From contig JAMPFD010000003.1 in the NCBI GenBank assembly GCA_023664625.1, positions 170,384 through 234,383 on the forward strand: a stretch of DNA of 64,000 nt, read 5' to 3'. Both the position numbers and the translations under genes were made by a program. This DNA is from Bacillota bacterium (lineage in GTDB: Bacteria > Bacteroidota > Bacteroidia > Bacteroidales > Bacteroidaceae). The notes below the pieces were generated by a model, which did no database searches, had not been told where the DNA came from, and worked only from the letters and a program-made list of their open reading frames with translations. Position 1 is the first letter of the stretch; every line of letters starts with the position of its first letter. Below are positions 17,689 to 25,908 of the stretch, in pieces.

Positions 17689-18783
17689 TTACTTTCCGAA
17701 GAGGTTGCCCCAGGCGTAGCTGCCCGGCTTCATGGTGATGTGTATGCCGGCATTGAGGGGCTTTATGCGCACCACTCCCGGCGCGATCTCGTCCGTCACG
17801 GCGAATGTCTGCCAAGGAGTGCGGGAAAGTATGGCAAAGGCCGTGGCACCGCCTTCTATGACAAGTTCTGCCGGAAGGACGGCATCGAGCAGTGAACAGC
17901 ATACCTCCGCCATTGTGCTGCGCAGATAAACGGCAGCGTGCTTTCCTGTGCGCACTTCCTTGTCGCCTATGGTGAGAACGGTGCTCCCTGCCCTCTCGTA
18001 ACGCGGCAGTATGGCTTCTGCCCATGAAGAGGCGTCGGCACGCTCATAAAAGACGTCCAGCGGCATTGTCTCGACAGGAATTCCGAGGTCAAGGGCCTTA
18101 CTCTGCGTGGAGCCGCGGACGACAATCATCGGTGACGATGGCGGGATCGGCGACGAGGAAACGGCAGGCTCCCGCTCCTCCTTGCTGAAGACATTTTCCA
18201 CGAGGGAGCAGAAAAGATCCGCCGCACCGGCAAGGAGCGTGTCTCCGGAAGTGAGGGCGGAGGCTACGGCACGGTCAATATCAGCCTTGCTTACGGCATC
18301 GGCAAAGGGCAGACCGGGGAAGCGGTCAGCCACACTGCTTGTCACAGCTGGGAACTCAGGGTCAAACCTGAAATCGGTCTCGGCTATAGGTATGTCGTCT
18401 ATATAATATATTCCGTTGCGTATCATGCGGCCTTTGGAAGGATTGGCCGGCACATAAAGCGCATTGGTGTAGCGGCTGTTGTCAAGTATTGCCTGTAGTT
18501 CCTCACGGACATTGCCACGCAGGGCGGAGTCGGTCTTACGGAAGATGATGCTTTCACCATTGCCACAAGAACATGAGGAGACAGCCTTTGCCGCGGCGGC
18601 TGTCATGGCATATGCCTCATCAGCAGCAACGGAACGTGCATCGGTGGCAAAGACAACGACATCCGTCCCCTCTTCCACGGAGGAGGGAGCGGATGTCGTA
18701 AGCGTTGTTCTGAGGCCGTAGCGGTGTGCCATTCCGGCAATCTCCGCCGCGCCTGTTATGTCGTCGGCTATAACGAAGAGCAT
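17689..18783 (-). CDS. Four-carbon acid sugar kinase family protein (DUF1537)
   Basis: The N-terminus MLFVIADDITGAAEIAGMAH is the hallmark of DUF1537 kinases, which phosphorylate D-threonate, D-erythronate or related 3-oxo-tetronates. The C-terminal domain carries VIEGGATAFAIL, the nucleotide-binding Gly-rich segment. At 364 residues it is somewhat short for the family (about 400-450), but both domains appear present. PdxA2 lies immediately upstream, and the pair is known to convert threonate/erythronate to DHAP and CO2. Exact substrate cannot be read from sequence. Confidence 0.8.
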   Translation of the reverse strand: MLFVIADDITGAAEIAGMAHRYGLRTTLTTSAPSSVEEGTDVVVFATDARSVAADEAYAMTAAAAKAVSSCSCGNGESIIFRKTDSALRGNVREELQAILDNSRYTNALYVPANPSKGRMIRNGIYYIDDIPIAETDFRFDPEFPAVTSSVADRFPGLPFADAVSKADIDRAVASALTSGDTLLAGAADLFCSLVENVFSKEEREPAVSSSPIPPSSPMIVVRGSTQSKALDLGIPVETMPLDVFYERADASSWAEAILPRYERAGSTVLTIGDKEVRTGKHAAVYLRSTMAEVCCSLLDAVLPAELVIEGGATAFAILSRTPWQTFAVTDEIAPGVVRIKPLNAGIHITMKPGSYAWGNLFGK

Positions 18784-18873
18784 TGATTGTGCGGGTTAAG
18801 GGTAGTGAGGTTACAGTCCGCGGGACAACAGTAAGGCATTGCCGTCTGTCCCACGGCCTGCAACCGTAATTAC
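18784..18873. repeat. Short GT/CA arm pair
   Basis: The gap between the kinase and PdxA2 genes begins GT-rich (GCGGGTTAAGGGTAGTGAGG) and ends CA-rich (CCTGCAACCGTAATTAC). It is a compact example of the paired-arm organisation seen in larger gaps. Confidence 0.45.
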
Positions 18874-19917
18874 TTACTTCATTCTCTGACGGCGCGTTAT
18901 GGCCATCTTTGCGGCATATTCAATGGAAGAGATGAGTGCATCCTCGGCAGCAACGCCCTTTCCTGCCACGTCAAAAGCTGTGCCGTGGTCTACGGAAACG
19001 CGGATTATGGGCAGACCGAGGGTGATGTTCACACCTTTCTGCGGCAGCATCTTGCCTGTCTCGGCATCCCAGTTGAAGCCGACAACCTTCAAAGGTATGT
19101 GGCCCTGGTCATGATACTGAGCCACCACGCCGTCATACTTCCCGCTCTTCGCCTTTGCGAATACGGAGTCCGGCGGCACAGGACCCTCGACATTGAAGCC
19201 GCGGGCTTTCAGTTCCTCCACGGCAGGAATGATTTCCTTCGCCTCCTCCCAGCCGAAGAGACCGTTCTCGGAACAGTGAGGGTTCAGTCCTGAAATGGCG
19301 ATATGCGGGTTATCGATACCGAACTGACGGCAGGCGTCGTCGATAAGCTCATATACTTCCATGATACGGTCTTTCTTACAGCGGTCGCAGGCCTCACGGA
19401 GGGATACGTGTGTGGAGACATGGATGACGCGCATCGGGCCGTCGGCAAGGAGCATGGCATACTTCTTCGTATTTGTGAATGTGGCATAGATCTCCGTATG
19501 GCCGTCGTAGTTGTGGCCGGCAAGATGGATAGCCTCCTTGTTCAGCGGTGCCGTACATGTGCCGTCGACATCGTCGGCCATGGCAAGTTCAATCGCCTTG
19601 CGGACATACTGGAAGGCGGCATTGCCGCACTGCACCTGCACCTCTCCGAACTTGAAGGTGGCGAGGTCTATGAGGTCAAGGTCATAGACATCTATCGTGC
19701 CAAGCTCGAACTTGGCGTCCTTGACATCCTTTACGGCGTTGACGGAAAGCGGAAGGTCAAGTTTCAGAAGGTCGACGGCGAGCTGTATGATCTTGGCATC
19801 GCCTATGATGATCGGCTTGCAGAGAGCGTAGGTCTCCTTACGGGCAAGCGAGCGGACACATATCTCCGGACCTATGCCGGCAGGGTCGCCCATCGTTATA
19901 GCTAAGATTGGAGTCAT
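18874..19917 (-). CDS. pdxA2: PdxA2-type 4-phospho-threonate/erythronate dehydrogenase
   Basis: The start at 19917 gives MTPILAITMGDPAGIGPEIC, the conserved PdxA N-terminus; longer starts run into the repeat arm. Further PdxA hallmarks are AGHNYDGHTEIYA, ISGLNPHCSENGLFG and VAQYHDQGHIPLKV, which contribute His metal ligands and NAD binding. The neighbouring DUF1537 kinase makes a PdxA2 role (oxidative decarboxylation of 4-phospho-threonate or erythronate to DHAP) more likely than pyridoxal phosphate synthesis. Length (347 aa) is normal. Confidence 0.82.
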   Translation of the reverse strand: MTPILAITMGDPAGIGPEICVRSLARKETYALCKPIIIGDAKIIQLAVDLLKLDLPLSVNAVKDVKDAKFELGTIDVYDLDLIDLATFKFGEVQVQCGNAAFQYVRKAIELAMADDVDGTCTAPLNKEAIHLAGHNYDGHTEIYATFTNTKKYAMLLADGPMRVIHVSTHVSLREACDRCKKDRIMEVYELIDDACRQFGIDNPHIAISGLNPHCSENGLFGWEEAKEIIPAVEELKARGFNVEGPVPPDSVFAKAKSGKYDGVVAQYHDQGHIPLKVVGFNWDAETGKMLPQKGVNITLGLPIIRVSVDHGTAFDVAGKGVAAEDALISSIEYAAKMAITRRQRMK

Positions 19918-20137
19918 TGTTTTATTGGGTTTTAAGGGTTTTAAGGTTATGTGGCTGAGGGTTACGGTCATACGGCTTTAAGGTTATGAGGTTATACGGT
20001 CGCGGGGTGTGGGTCATGGATTTTTTGGTTCAGGCTGCACAGCCGGAGCCATGGCTGCCAGCATATATCCATATTCTTCTATAACCTCAAGACCGCTTAA
20101 CCATAAAACCGCAATATTTCAAAGCCTGAATCACCGG
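19918..20137. repeat. GT-rich arm (19918-20030) and CA-rich arm (20085-20137)
   Basis: The left side reads TTGGGTTTTAAGGGTTTTAA and GAGGTTATACGGTC, the right side TAACCTCAAGACCGCTTAACC and ATAAAACCGC. They can pair imperfectly across about 60 bases. No other feature is seen in this gap. Confidence 0.55.
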
Positions 20138-20968
20138 CTATCTGTTGTCCGCGGGCGGCAGCGCGGCTGTGTCAAGCCATCGCAGGAGTTCGGCCTTCAT
20201 CTGCTCATGGAAAGGGAACGTCTTGCGGAACCCGAAGCCGTGGCCTCCTGACGGCCATACGAAGAGCGAGCAGCTGTTGCCTGCTCCGCACATTGCCGAA
20301 TAGTAGGCGATGCCGTTGGTGACTGGCGGCACGGTACGGTCGTCATTGGCAAGCATGACAACTGCCGGCGGAGCGGGACTGCTTCTGACGGCAAGGTCGC
20401 TGCTCCATTGCTTCATCACGGCCTCGTCCTCAAGGTCTTCACCGAGGAAATTGGTGCATGAGCCTTTATGGCTCACCGCCGGATTCATGGATATTACCGG
20501 ATAGAAGAGCACTGTGAAGTCAGGACGCACAGCCTGCGGGGCATGTGTGGAGACAGCCGATGCCAGATGTCCGCCGGCGGAGAAGCCCATGATGCCTACG
20601 GCAGATGGTGTGACATGCCATACGGCGGCACTGTCTCTCATTGTGCGCATTGCATCATAGGCATCGGAGAGCGGAACGTTGCGGTCGCCTTCCGGCATGC
20701 GGTAGGTCAGGACGGCGTAGGCTATGCCGTGCCCGTTGAGGAACGGTGCCCAGTCGTGTCCCTCATTCTGCACCGACAGATGGGAATACCCGCCGCCGGG
20801 GCAGCCGACTATGGCCATGCCTGAGGGGCTGGGGCGCTCCGGCAGGTAGACGGTAAGTTCCGACTTGCCGTCGGCAGACAGCGGGACGGAAAGCCGCCGT
20901 GCCGTCTGAGCCTGCACCGTGACGATGCAGGAAAGAAGGAGCAGGCAGGCTGTCAGTCTGAGTCTCAT
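20138..20968 (-). CDS. Secreted alpha/beta-hydrolase, probable carbohydrate acetylesterase
   Basis: A signal peptide (MRLRLTACLLLLSCIVTVQA) precedes an esterase-type alpha/beta fold. Seen are the oxyanion segment GCPGGGYSHL, nucleophile GFSAGGH, acid NDDRTVPP and base SGGHGFG, a complete Ser-Asp-His set. The arrangement matches the BD-FAE/acetyl-xylan esterase type. Next to pectin-degrading enzymes, a role in removing acetyl groups from pectin is inferred. It ends 2 bases from the alcohol dehydrogenase gene, so the two are one operon. Confidence 0.75.
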   Translation of the reverse strand: MRLRLTACLLLLSCIVTVQAQTARRLSVPLSADGKSELTVYLPERPSPSGMAIVGCPGGGYSHLSVQNEGHDWAPFLNGHGIAYAVLTYRMPEGDRNVPLSDAYDAMRTMRDSAAVWHVTPSAVGIMGFSAGGHLASAVSTHAPQAVRPDFTVLFYPVISMNPAVSHKGSCTNFLGEDLEDEAVMKQWSSDLAVRSSPAPPAVVMLANDDRTVPPVTNGIAYYSAMCGAGNSCSLFVWPSGGHGFGFRKTFPFHEQMKAELLRWLDTAALPPADNR

Positions 20969-20970
20969 GA

Positions 20971-22116
20971 TTAATAGAGCGAGTTATAGATGTCCTTGCA
21001 GTCCTCTTCCGTGACAGGACGGGGATTGTTCTTCAGGAGACGCTGCTGGAGCATTGCCGCCGCCGCCATTGCAGGGACTGCCGTCTGAGGGATGTCTATC
21101 TCGGCGAGAGTCTGCGGGATTCCGCAGTTCTTGGAGAGCGTTGCAACAAACTCCACACCGCGGAGTGCCGTCTCCTCGTCCGTGGCTCCCGGCTCACATC
21201 CGCAGGCAAGGGCCACATCGGCATAACGCTTCATGTCCGCAGCCATGTTGAACTTCATAACCGTAGGCAGGAGGACGGAGTTGGAGAGTCCGTGGCTCTT
21301 GTGGAACATGCCGCCGACAGGATATGCGAGGGCATGGACAGCGGCTGTGTTCACCGGTCCGAGGCCGAGACCGCCGTACATGGAGCCGAGGAGCATTGCT
21401 TCGCGTGCCTCCATGTCCTTGCCGTCTTTCACGGCGCGTTCAAGGTTCCCGGCAATGAGTTCGATGCCTTTCAGGGCATACATGTCAACGCATGGATGGG
21501 CGAACTTGTTGGTGTAGACCTCTATGCAGTGGGTCAAGGCGTCCATGCCTGTCTCGGCGGTGATGCGCGGAGGTACGGTGGCGGTGAGCTGCGGGTCAAG
21601 ATATGCTGCGTCGGCGAGCAGGTAGTTGGAGATGATGCCTTTCTTGCCGTTGTCCGTCTCATCAAGGAGAATGGCGTTAGGCGACACTTCCGAGCCGGTG
21701 CCGGCTGTCGTAGGGGCGCAGGCGAACCATACTCCGCGCTGCTTTATGAAGCCTATGCCGTAGCATTCCTCTATGGTCTGCTCCGTATGCATGAACGTCG
21801 CGACGAGCTTTGCGACATCCATCACGGAGCCGCCGCCGATGCCTATGACTGAATCAGCGCCGAATTCCTGCGCTTCCTTAAGGATGCGCTTGAAGTCGCT
21901 GACGGTCGGCTCGCCGAGGATTTTTGTCTCCACCATTGTCTTTACTCCGCCGTCGGTGAGGGTCTTGATGACCGGCTCGATGAGCGGGAGTATCGGATTT
22001 GCGGTGAGGATGAACAGCTTGCCGAGTCCTGACTTAAGATATTCCTCACACATCTGATTCATGCAGCCTGTGCCGAAGACGATGCGCTGGGGCTGCTTCA
22101 ATTCTATTGGTTTCAT
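20971..22116 (-). CDS. Iron-containing alcohol dehydrogenase
   Basis: The start at 22116 gives MKPIELKQPQRIVFGTGCMN, normal for this family; upstream in-frame codons are repeat DNA. Motifs are VIGIGGGSVMDVAKLVA (NAD-binding GGGSxxD), APTTAGTGSEVSP, and the metal-binding DALTHCIEVY ... VHALAYPVGG ... FHKSHGLSNS with its His residues. It would reduce or oxidise a small aldehyde/alcohol such as lactaldehyde or a sugar-acid intermediate. Substrate is unknown. It is in an operon with the esterase. Confidence 0.8.
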   Translation of the reverse strand: MKPIELKQPQRIVFGTGCMNQMCEEYLKSGLGKLFILTANPILPLIEPVIKTLTDGGVKTMVETKILGEPTVSDFKRILKEAQEFGADSVIGIGGGSVMDVAKLVATFMHTEQTIEECYGIGFIKQRGVWFACAPTTAGTGSEVSPNAILLDETDNGKKGIISNYLLADAAYLDPQLTATVPPRITAETGMDALTHCIEVYTNKFAHPCVDMYALKGIELIAGNLERAVKDGKDMEAREAMLLGSMYGGLGLGPVNTAAVHALAYPVGGMFHKSHGLSNSVLLPTVMKFNMAADMKRYADVALACGCEPGATDEETALRGVEFVATLSKNCGIPQTLAEIDIPQTAVPAMAAAAMLQQRLLKNNPRPVTEEDCKDIYNSLY

Positions 22117-22220
22117 ATTTTTACGGTTATACGGTTTTGATATTCCATGGTTGTGGGTATTCGGTTGCCGTGGTATAATGTCATACGGTTGTGGGGTGCC
22201 GGTTACAGGTCCGAGGTTAA
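22117..22220. repeat. GT-rich degenerate arm
   Basis: TTACGGTTATACGGTTTTGA, GGTTGTGGGTATTCGG and TCATACGGTTGTGGGG follow one another upstream of the alcohol dehydrogenase start. A second GT stretch occurs at about 22400-22470 and the matching CA-rich arm at about 22590-22690 (CTCATAGCCTTAAAGCC), so the arms bracket array C. Confidence 0.5.
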
Positions 22221-22315
22221 GGATGTGACATATCATGTCTGCAACAGCAGACTGCCGACGGTTCCGCGGCTCTTTCTGCCGACACTGATTTTCAGCACGT
22301 TACATTCCTTACGGC

Positions 22316-22396
22316 AAAACCTCACCTTTTACGCTGCAAAGTGTTACGCTTTACAGTGCCAACCGTTACCTTTCACCATGTCAAAGGTTATCTTTT
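22316..22396. repeat. Four-unit 22-bp array, copy C
   Basis: The GTnAC-type cores start at 22321 (CTCAC), 22343 (GTTAC), 22365 (GTTAC) and 22387 (GTTAT), an exact 22-bp pitch, with units like AAAGTGTTACGCTTTACAG. The array lies between the two arms of a GT/CA pair in a 574-bp gap. Nothing else is visible in that gap. Confidence 0.75.
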
Positions 22397-22690
22397 GGGT
22401 TAAAGGTTGAGGGGTTTAAGGTTGCGGGGATTGTTTTTTGGGGATACGGTTATCTGGGATTGAGGGTTGTGAGGCCATGTTGTCATTGTGGTTTGAGGAA
22501 TATTGCCGAGGCAAGCGGCAGGCGGTTTTTACACAAGATTCCTTAACAGGATTCTCTGCGGAGGCAGGATGTCGCCCATTGCAGCTTGACCTTCAGCCGC
22601 ACAGCCGCATGCCACGGAAAATCTCAAGACCTCATAGCCTTAAAGCCATGAGCCATAACCTACAATCTTAAATCCCATAACCATAAGACT

Positions 22691-24274
22691 TTATTTCTTC
22701 CTTGACTCCAGCCATCCCCACAGGGTCAGTTCGTCGTCTGCCTTCGGAGCCTTGAAGAGGAATGACGCCGCATATCCTACGACGAGGACAATGATGTGGC
22801 TGTACACGCCGAGCATATACTTTGAGTGGGTGTAGTTCCACGCGCCGAGGTCGAGGAGTGCCTGCTTTGAGCCGTCAGGCATCTTCTGCGGGGAAGTCAG
22901 CATGGCGTATGCAGTGAACAGGATGCAGACGGCGAGGCCTACGTAGAGTCCCTGCTTGTTGGTGCGCCTGCTCAGCAGTCCGAGGAGGAAGATTCCCACG
23001 ATGCCGGCGGAGAATATGGCGTAGAAGCTGAATATCGTCTCCAGCACCGCACCGCCGTTGCTCTGCACATAGAGTATTGCGATGCCTATGGCTCCGAGTC
23101 CCGCGAGGATTACGACCCATCTGCCGAAGATGAGCTTCGTCCTGTCGCTGACATCCGGCTTGAGGCGCACGAGATAGTCCTGTACGGCAATGGCCGAGAG
23201 GCAGTTGAGGTCGGAGTCGAGAGAGGAGATTGCCGCCGCCGCAATGGCCGCGATGATTATTCCGCGCACGCCCATTGGGAGCTGTGTGGAGATAAAATGC
23301 GGAAACACGGCGTCGGGCTTCATGCCTTCAACGGCAGCGTCAGGAGAGAGCTGGTAATAGGCGAAGAGCAGTGAGCCGACGAACATGAACATCGTCCATA
23401 CCGGTACGGAGAGGAAGACGCCTATGAACGCGGCCTTCTTTGCCTCATGGTCGTCCTTGGCTGTAAGATAACGCTGCACGATGGTCTGGTCCGTACCGTA
23501 CTTCTGAAGTGCATAGAAGATGCCGTTGAAGACCATCACCCAGAATGTCGTCTCCACAAAGTCCCACTCAAACGGCCCCACGCCGATCTTGCTGACCTCG
23601 TAAGGCCCCACCGTCGTCGTGGCGTTCCATGCCGTGGAGAGGATGTCTGAGGAGGTGTACTCCGTGCCGAACGGGAAGAGGAGCATGAAGACGCACAGCA
23701 GGCCGCCGCCTATGAGCAGGCCGCCCTGCACCACGTCCATCCAGATGATTGCTTCCATGCCGCCGAGGAAGGTAAGGAGGATTATCGTCACTCCGAGCAC
23801 TGCTATGACTATGTAGATGTCTATGTTCATGAACGCAGCCAGAGCCATCGACACGAGGAAGAAGACGGAGCCCATCTTCGTGAAGTGGGTGAGGATGAAC
23901 GCCACACTGGAATAGTAGCGTGCCAGAGGGCCGAAACGCCGCTCGAAATATTCGTAGGTGGATAGTTTCACCACCTTGCGGAACAGCGGTACGATGACTC
24001 CTATGCAGCAGACCAGTACGCACGGGACCATGAGTCCCTGCACGAGGAGGATCCAGTTGCCGCCGTATGCCGCGCCGGGATAGGCGAGGAACGTGACACT
24101 GCTTATCAGCGTGGCGAAGATACTCATGCCCACTGCCCATACCGGCACCTTGCCCGAGCCGGTGAAGTAAGTGGAGGTGTCCTTCTGCCTGTGGGCGAAA
24201 TATACGCCCATTCCTATGGCAAGAAGGATAGAAAGGACTACGATGAGGTAGTCCACCCAATGTATGTCTCCCAT
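22691..24274 (-). CDS. Sodium:solute symporter (SSS family)
   Basis: The 527-residue protein begins MGDIHWVDYLIVVLSILLAI and has about 13-14 hydrophobic segments. FATLISSVTFLAYPGAAYGG and the AISSLDSDLNCLSAIAVQD segment (Ser/Thr Na+-site helix) are typical of the SSS family. It probably imports a sugar acid or other organic acid with Na+. It is separated by only 12 bases from the DapA-family aldolase, so transport and cleavage of the substrate appear to be coupled in one operon. Confidence 0.85.
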   Translation of the reverse strand: MGDIHWVDYLIVVLSILLAIGMGVYFAHRQKDTSTYFTGSGKVPVWAVGMSIFATLISSVTFLAYPGAAYGGNWILLVQGLMVPCVLVCCIGVIVPLFRKVVKLSTYEYFERRFGPLARYYSSVAFILTHFTKMGSVFFLVSMALAAFMNIDIYIVIAVLGVTIILLTFLGGMEAIIWMDVVQGGLLIGGGLLCVFMLLFPFGTEYTSSDILSTAWNATTTVGPYEVSKIGVGPFEWDFVETTFWVMVFNGIFYALQKYGTDQTIVQRYLTAKDDHEAKKAAFIGVFLSVPVWTMFMFVGSLLFAYYQLSPDAAVEGMKPDAVFPHFISTQLPMGVRGIIIAAIAAAAISSLDSDLNCLSAIAVQDYLVRLKPDVSDRTKLIFGRWVVILAGLGAIGIAILYVQSNGGAVLETIFSFYAIFSAGIVGIFLLGLLSRRTNKQGLYVGLAVCILFTAYAMLTSPQKMPDGSKQALLDLGAWNYTHSKYMLGVYSHIIVLVVGYAASFLFKAPKADDELTLWGWLESRKK

Positions 24275-24286
24275 GATACCGTCCCC

Positions 24287-25189
24287 TTACTCGTTGGTTA
24301 TCATCATGGCCTTCTCAGCAATGGCTTTCTCCTCGTCCTCGGAGAGACGGGTGAGAGGCATCAGCATGTCAGGAGTGCACAGGCCGCGGGTCTGCATCAT
24401 GACCTTCAGTGCCGTCAGCGACTGGCCGAGGGTCCTGCCCGCCTGATAAATCTTGGCTATCTCGTTCGTCTCGTCCTGAAGGCGGTTGGCTGTCTCCATG
24501 TCGCCTGTCACGGCTGCATCGTAAAGCTCACGGAACATTCCCGGAACGAAGTTGCCGGTTGAAGGCACTATGCCGTTGCCGCCAAGCTCAAGAGACTTTG
24601 CAGACTGTGCCGCCCATCCGCAGAAATATGCGAAATCGTCCCTGCCCTGTGCCAGGGCTATGCACTTCTCCATGCGCTCCATGTCGCGCTCGGAATCCTT
24701 CAGGCCCACGATGTTGGGGTGATGTGAGAGGCGCTCAATGACATCCACAGGGATGGACATGTGTGTCGTCGCCGCTATGTTGTAAAGCATGAGAGGGCCC
24801 TTGATGGAGTCAGCGAGCTTGGCATAGTAGTTCTCCATCTGCTCCGGAGTGAGGGAATAGTAGCTCGGAAGTGTCGCCACGATGACGTCGGCTCCCGACG
24901 CGCTGTAGTAGCCTGCCTGCTTCAGCTGCTCTATGAAGCAGTTGCCCGTCAGTCCCGCATAGATGGTTATCTTGCCTTCCGCCGCCTTGACGGCAGTCTC
25001 TATGAACGCCTGTCCGTCGATGGTGGAAGTGGAGTTGCCCTCGCCGGTGGTGCCCATAAGCAGCGGGCTGACCCCTGCCTTTACGAACGATTTGATGATT
25101 CTCTCCACTGCCTCCTTGTCCAGGAAGCCGTTCTTGGTCACCGGTGTCACCATCGGGACAACCACGCCATTGTACTTGCTGCTGTTCAT
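24287..25189 (-). CDS. DapA/NanA-family class I aldolase or dehydratase
   Basis: The 300-residue TIM-barrel enzyme has GTTGEG (carboxylate binding), LMLYNIAATTH (active-site Tyr) and IVGLKDSE (Schiff-base Lys), all in expected places. The GTTGEG and NIAATTH variants and the context (symporter, pectin enzymes, threonate genes) argue against lysine synthesis and for cleavage of a 2-keto-3-deoxy sugar acid or N-acetylneuraminate. Start chosen at 25189 (MNSSKYNGVVVPMVTPV). Promoter lies about 180 bases upstream. Confidence 0.8.
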   Translation of the reverse strand: MNSSKYNGVVVPMVTPVTKNGFLDKEAVERIIKSFVKAGVSPLLMGTTGEGNSTSTIDGQAFIETAVKAAEGKITIYAGLTGNCFIEQLKQAGYYSASGADVIVATLPSYYSLTPEQMENYYAKLADSIKGPLMLYNIAATTHMSIPVDVIERLSHHPNIVGLKDSERDMERMEKCIALAQGRDDFAYFCGWAAQSAKSLELGGNGIVPSTGNFVPGMFRELYDAAVTGDMETANRLQDETNEIAKIYQAGRTLGQSLTALKVMMQTRGLCTPDMLMPLTRLSEDEEKAIAEKAMMITNE

Positions 25190-25365
25190 TTTCTTTTTAG
25201 ATTTTGTTAGTTTGTATGATTATGTATGTTTCTCTGATTCGCCTCCGTGCTTCTCTCCTGCCGGCAGGCATGGCATCTCTGTCCCCATTCTGTCAGGCAG
25301 GGAGCCGCAATCGGAAGAGGTGAGGGCCTGGCTTCGGAGTCAATGCCATGCCCGTGCAATATCTG

Positions 25366-25373
25366 CAAAGTTA
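25366..25373 (-). promoter_or_regulatory. Promoter -7 box of the aldolase-symporter operon
   Basis: TAACTTTG on the minus strand matches TAnnTTTG, with a TTGACAATAC segment at about the -33 distance upstream. It leaves a leader of about 170 bases in which I see no riboswitch. Confidence 0.55.
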
Positions 25374-25690
25374 ATAAAATATTTTGTATTGTCAATGACT
25401 TTACGCGTTTTTTTGCGGAAAAGGGTGAAATATGGGGGTTATGAAGCAAAGAAGCATTTCTGCTTCGTACACTCACTGCATCGGACAAACCGGCAGAACA
25501 ATGGTCAAACAGACCTGAGAATCAATGCCTGGACATGGTTTCACGAGTCTGGCAGAACTTCATTCCGCTCTTTGTTCCAAATATTTTCAAGGACTATCTG
25601 CCGGAGCCGTCATACACATAAAGATAAGTAACCATCCGCCACCACGGCCTACCTGTCGGCTCCGAGCCGGAGCCGTCATGCATATGCTGA

Positions 25691-25779
25691 TAAGTAACGA
25701 TTGTGAGTTATTTTCCATTGAACATTTTCTTACTGGAACTTGTTCTTTTCTGTATAAGCAAATCTCCGGCTGTTACTTG
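25691..25779. mobile_element. Short MITE-like element, about 89 bp
   Basis: Inverted ends TAAGTAACGATTGTGAG and GGCTGTTACTTGA enclose a stretch (ACTGGAACTTGTTCTTTTCTG) also found just inside the 16.6-kb element. It lacks the long core. A further half-end (GATAAGTAACC) is at 25623. The remaining gap from 25190 holds a promoter and no gene. Confidence 0.5.
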
Positions 25780-25859
25780 AAATAAAAACAGCCATAACGG
25801 GGTTCTGACCGTATTGTCCGCAAAGCCCGCCTCCACGGAGACAGAACCGTACAGCCTTA

Positions 25860-25903
25860 AAACAAAAACATCCGCAGCTCCCTGCACATGGAGTTGCGGA
25901 TGT
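25860..25903 (-). terminator. Terminator of the pectate lyase gene
   Basis: ACATCCGCAGCTCC (25868-25881) pairs with GGAGTTGCGGATGT (25890-25903) with one wobble. On the minus strand the hairpin is followed by TTTTTGTTTT, directly after the stop at 25909. Confidence 0.8.
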
Positions 25904-25908
25904 AACGT

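Noticed and set aside
18874..19917. PdxA as vitamin B6 biosynthetic enzyme
   Set aside because: Its immediate neighbour is a DUF1537 kinase, the known partner of PdxA2 in four-carbon acid catabolism; a B6 role cannot be excluded but is less likely.
24287..25189. DapA-family protein as lysine-pathway dihydrodipicolinate synthase
   Set aside because: Operon with a sodium symporter and sugar-acid genes, and GTTGEG/NIAATTH variants point to a catabolic aldolase.
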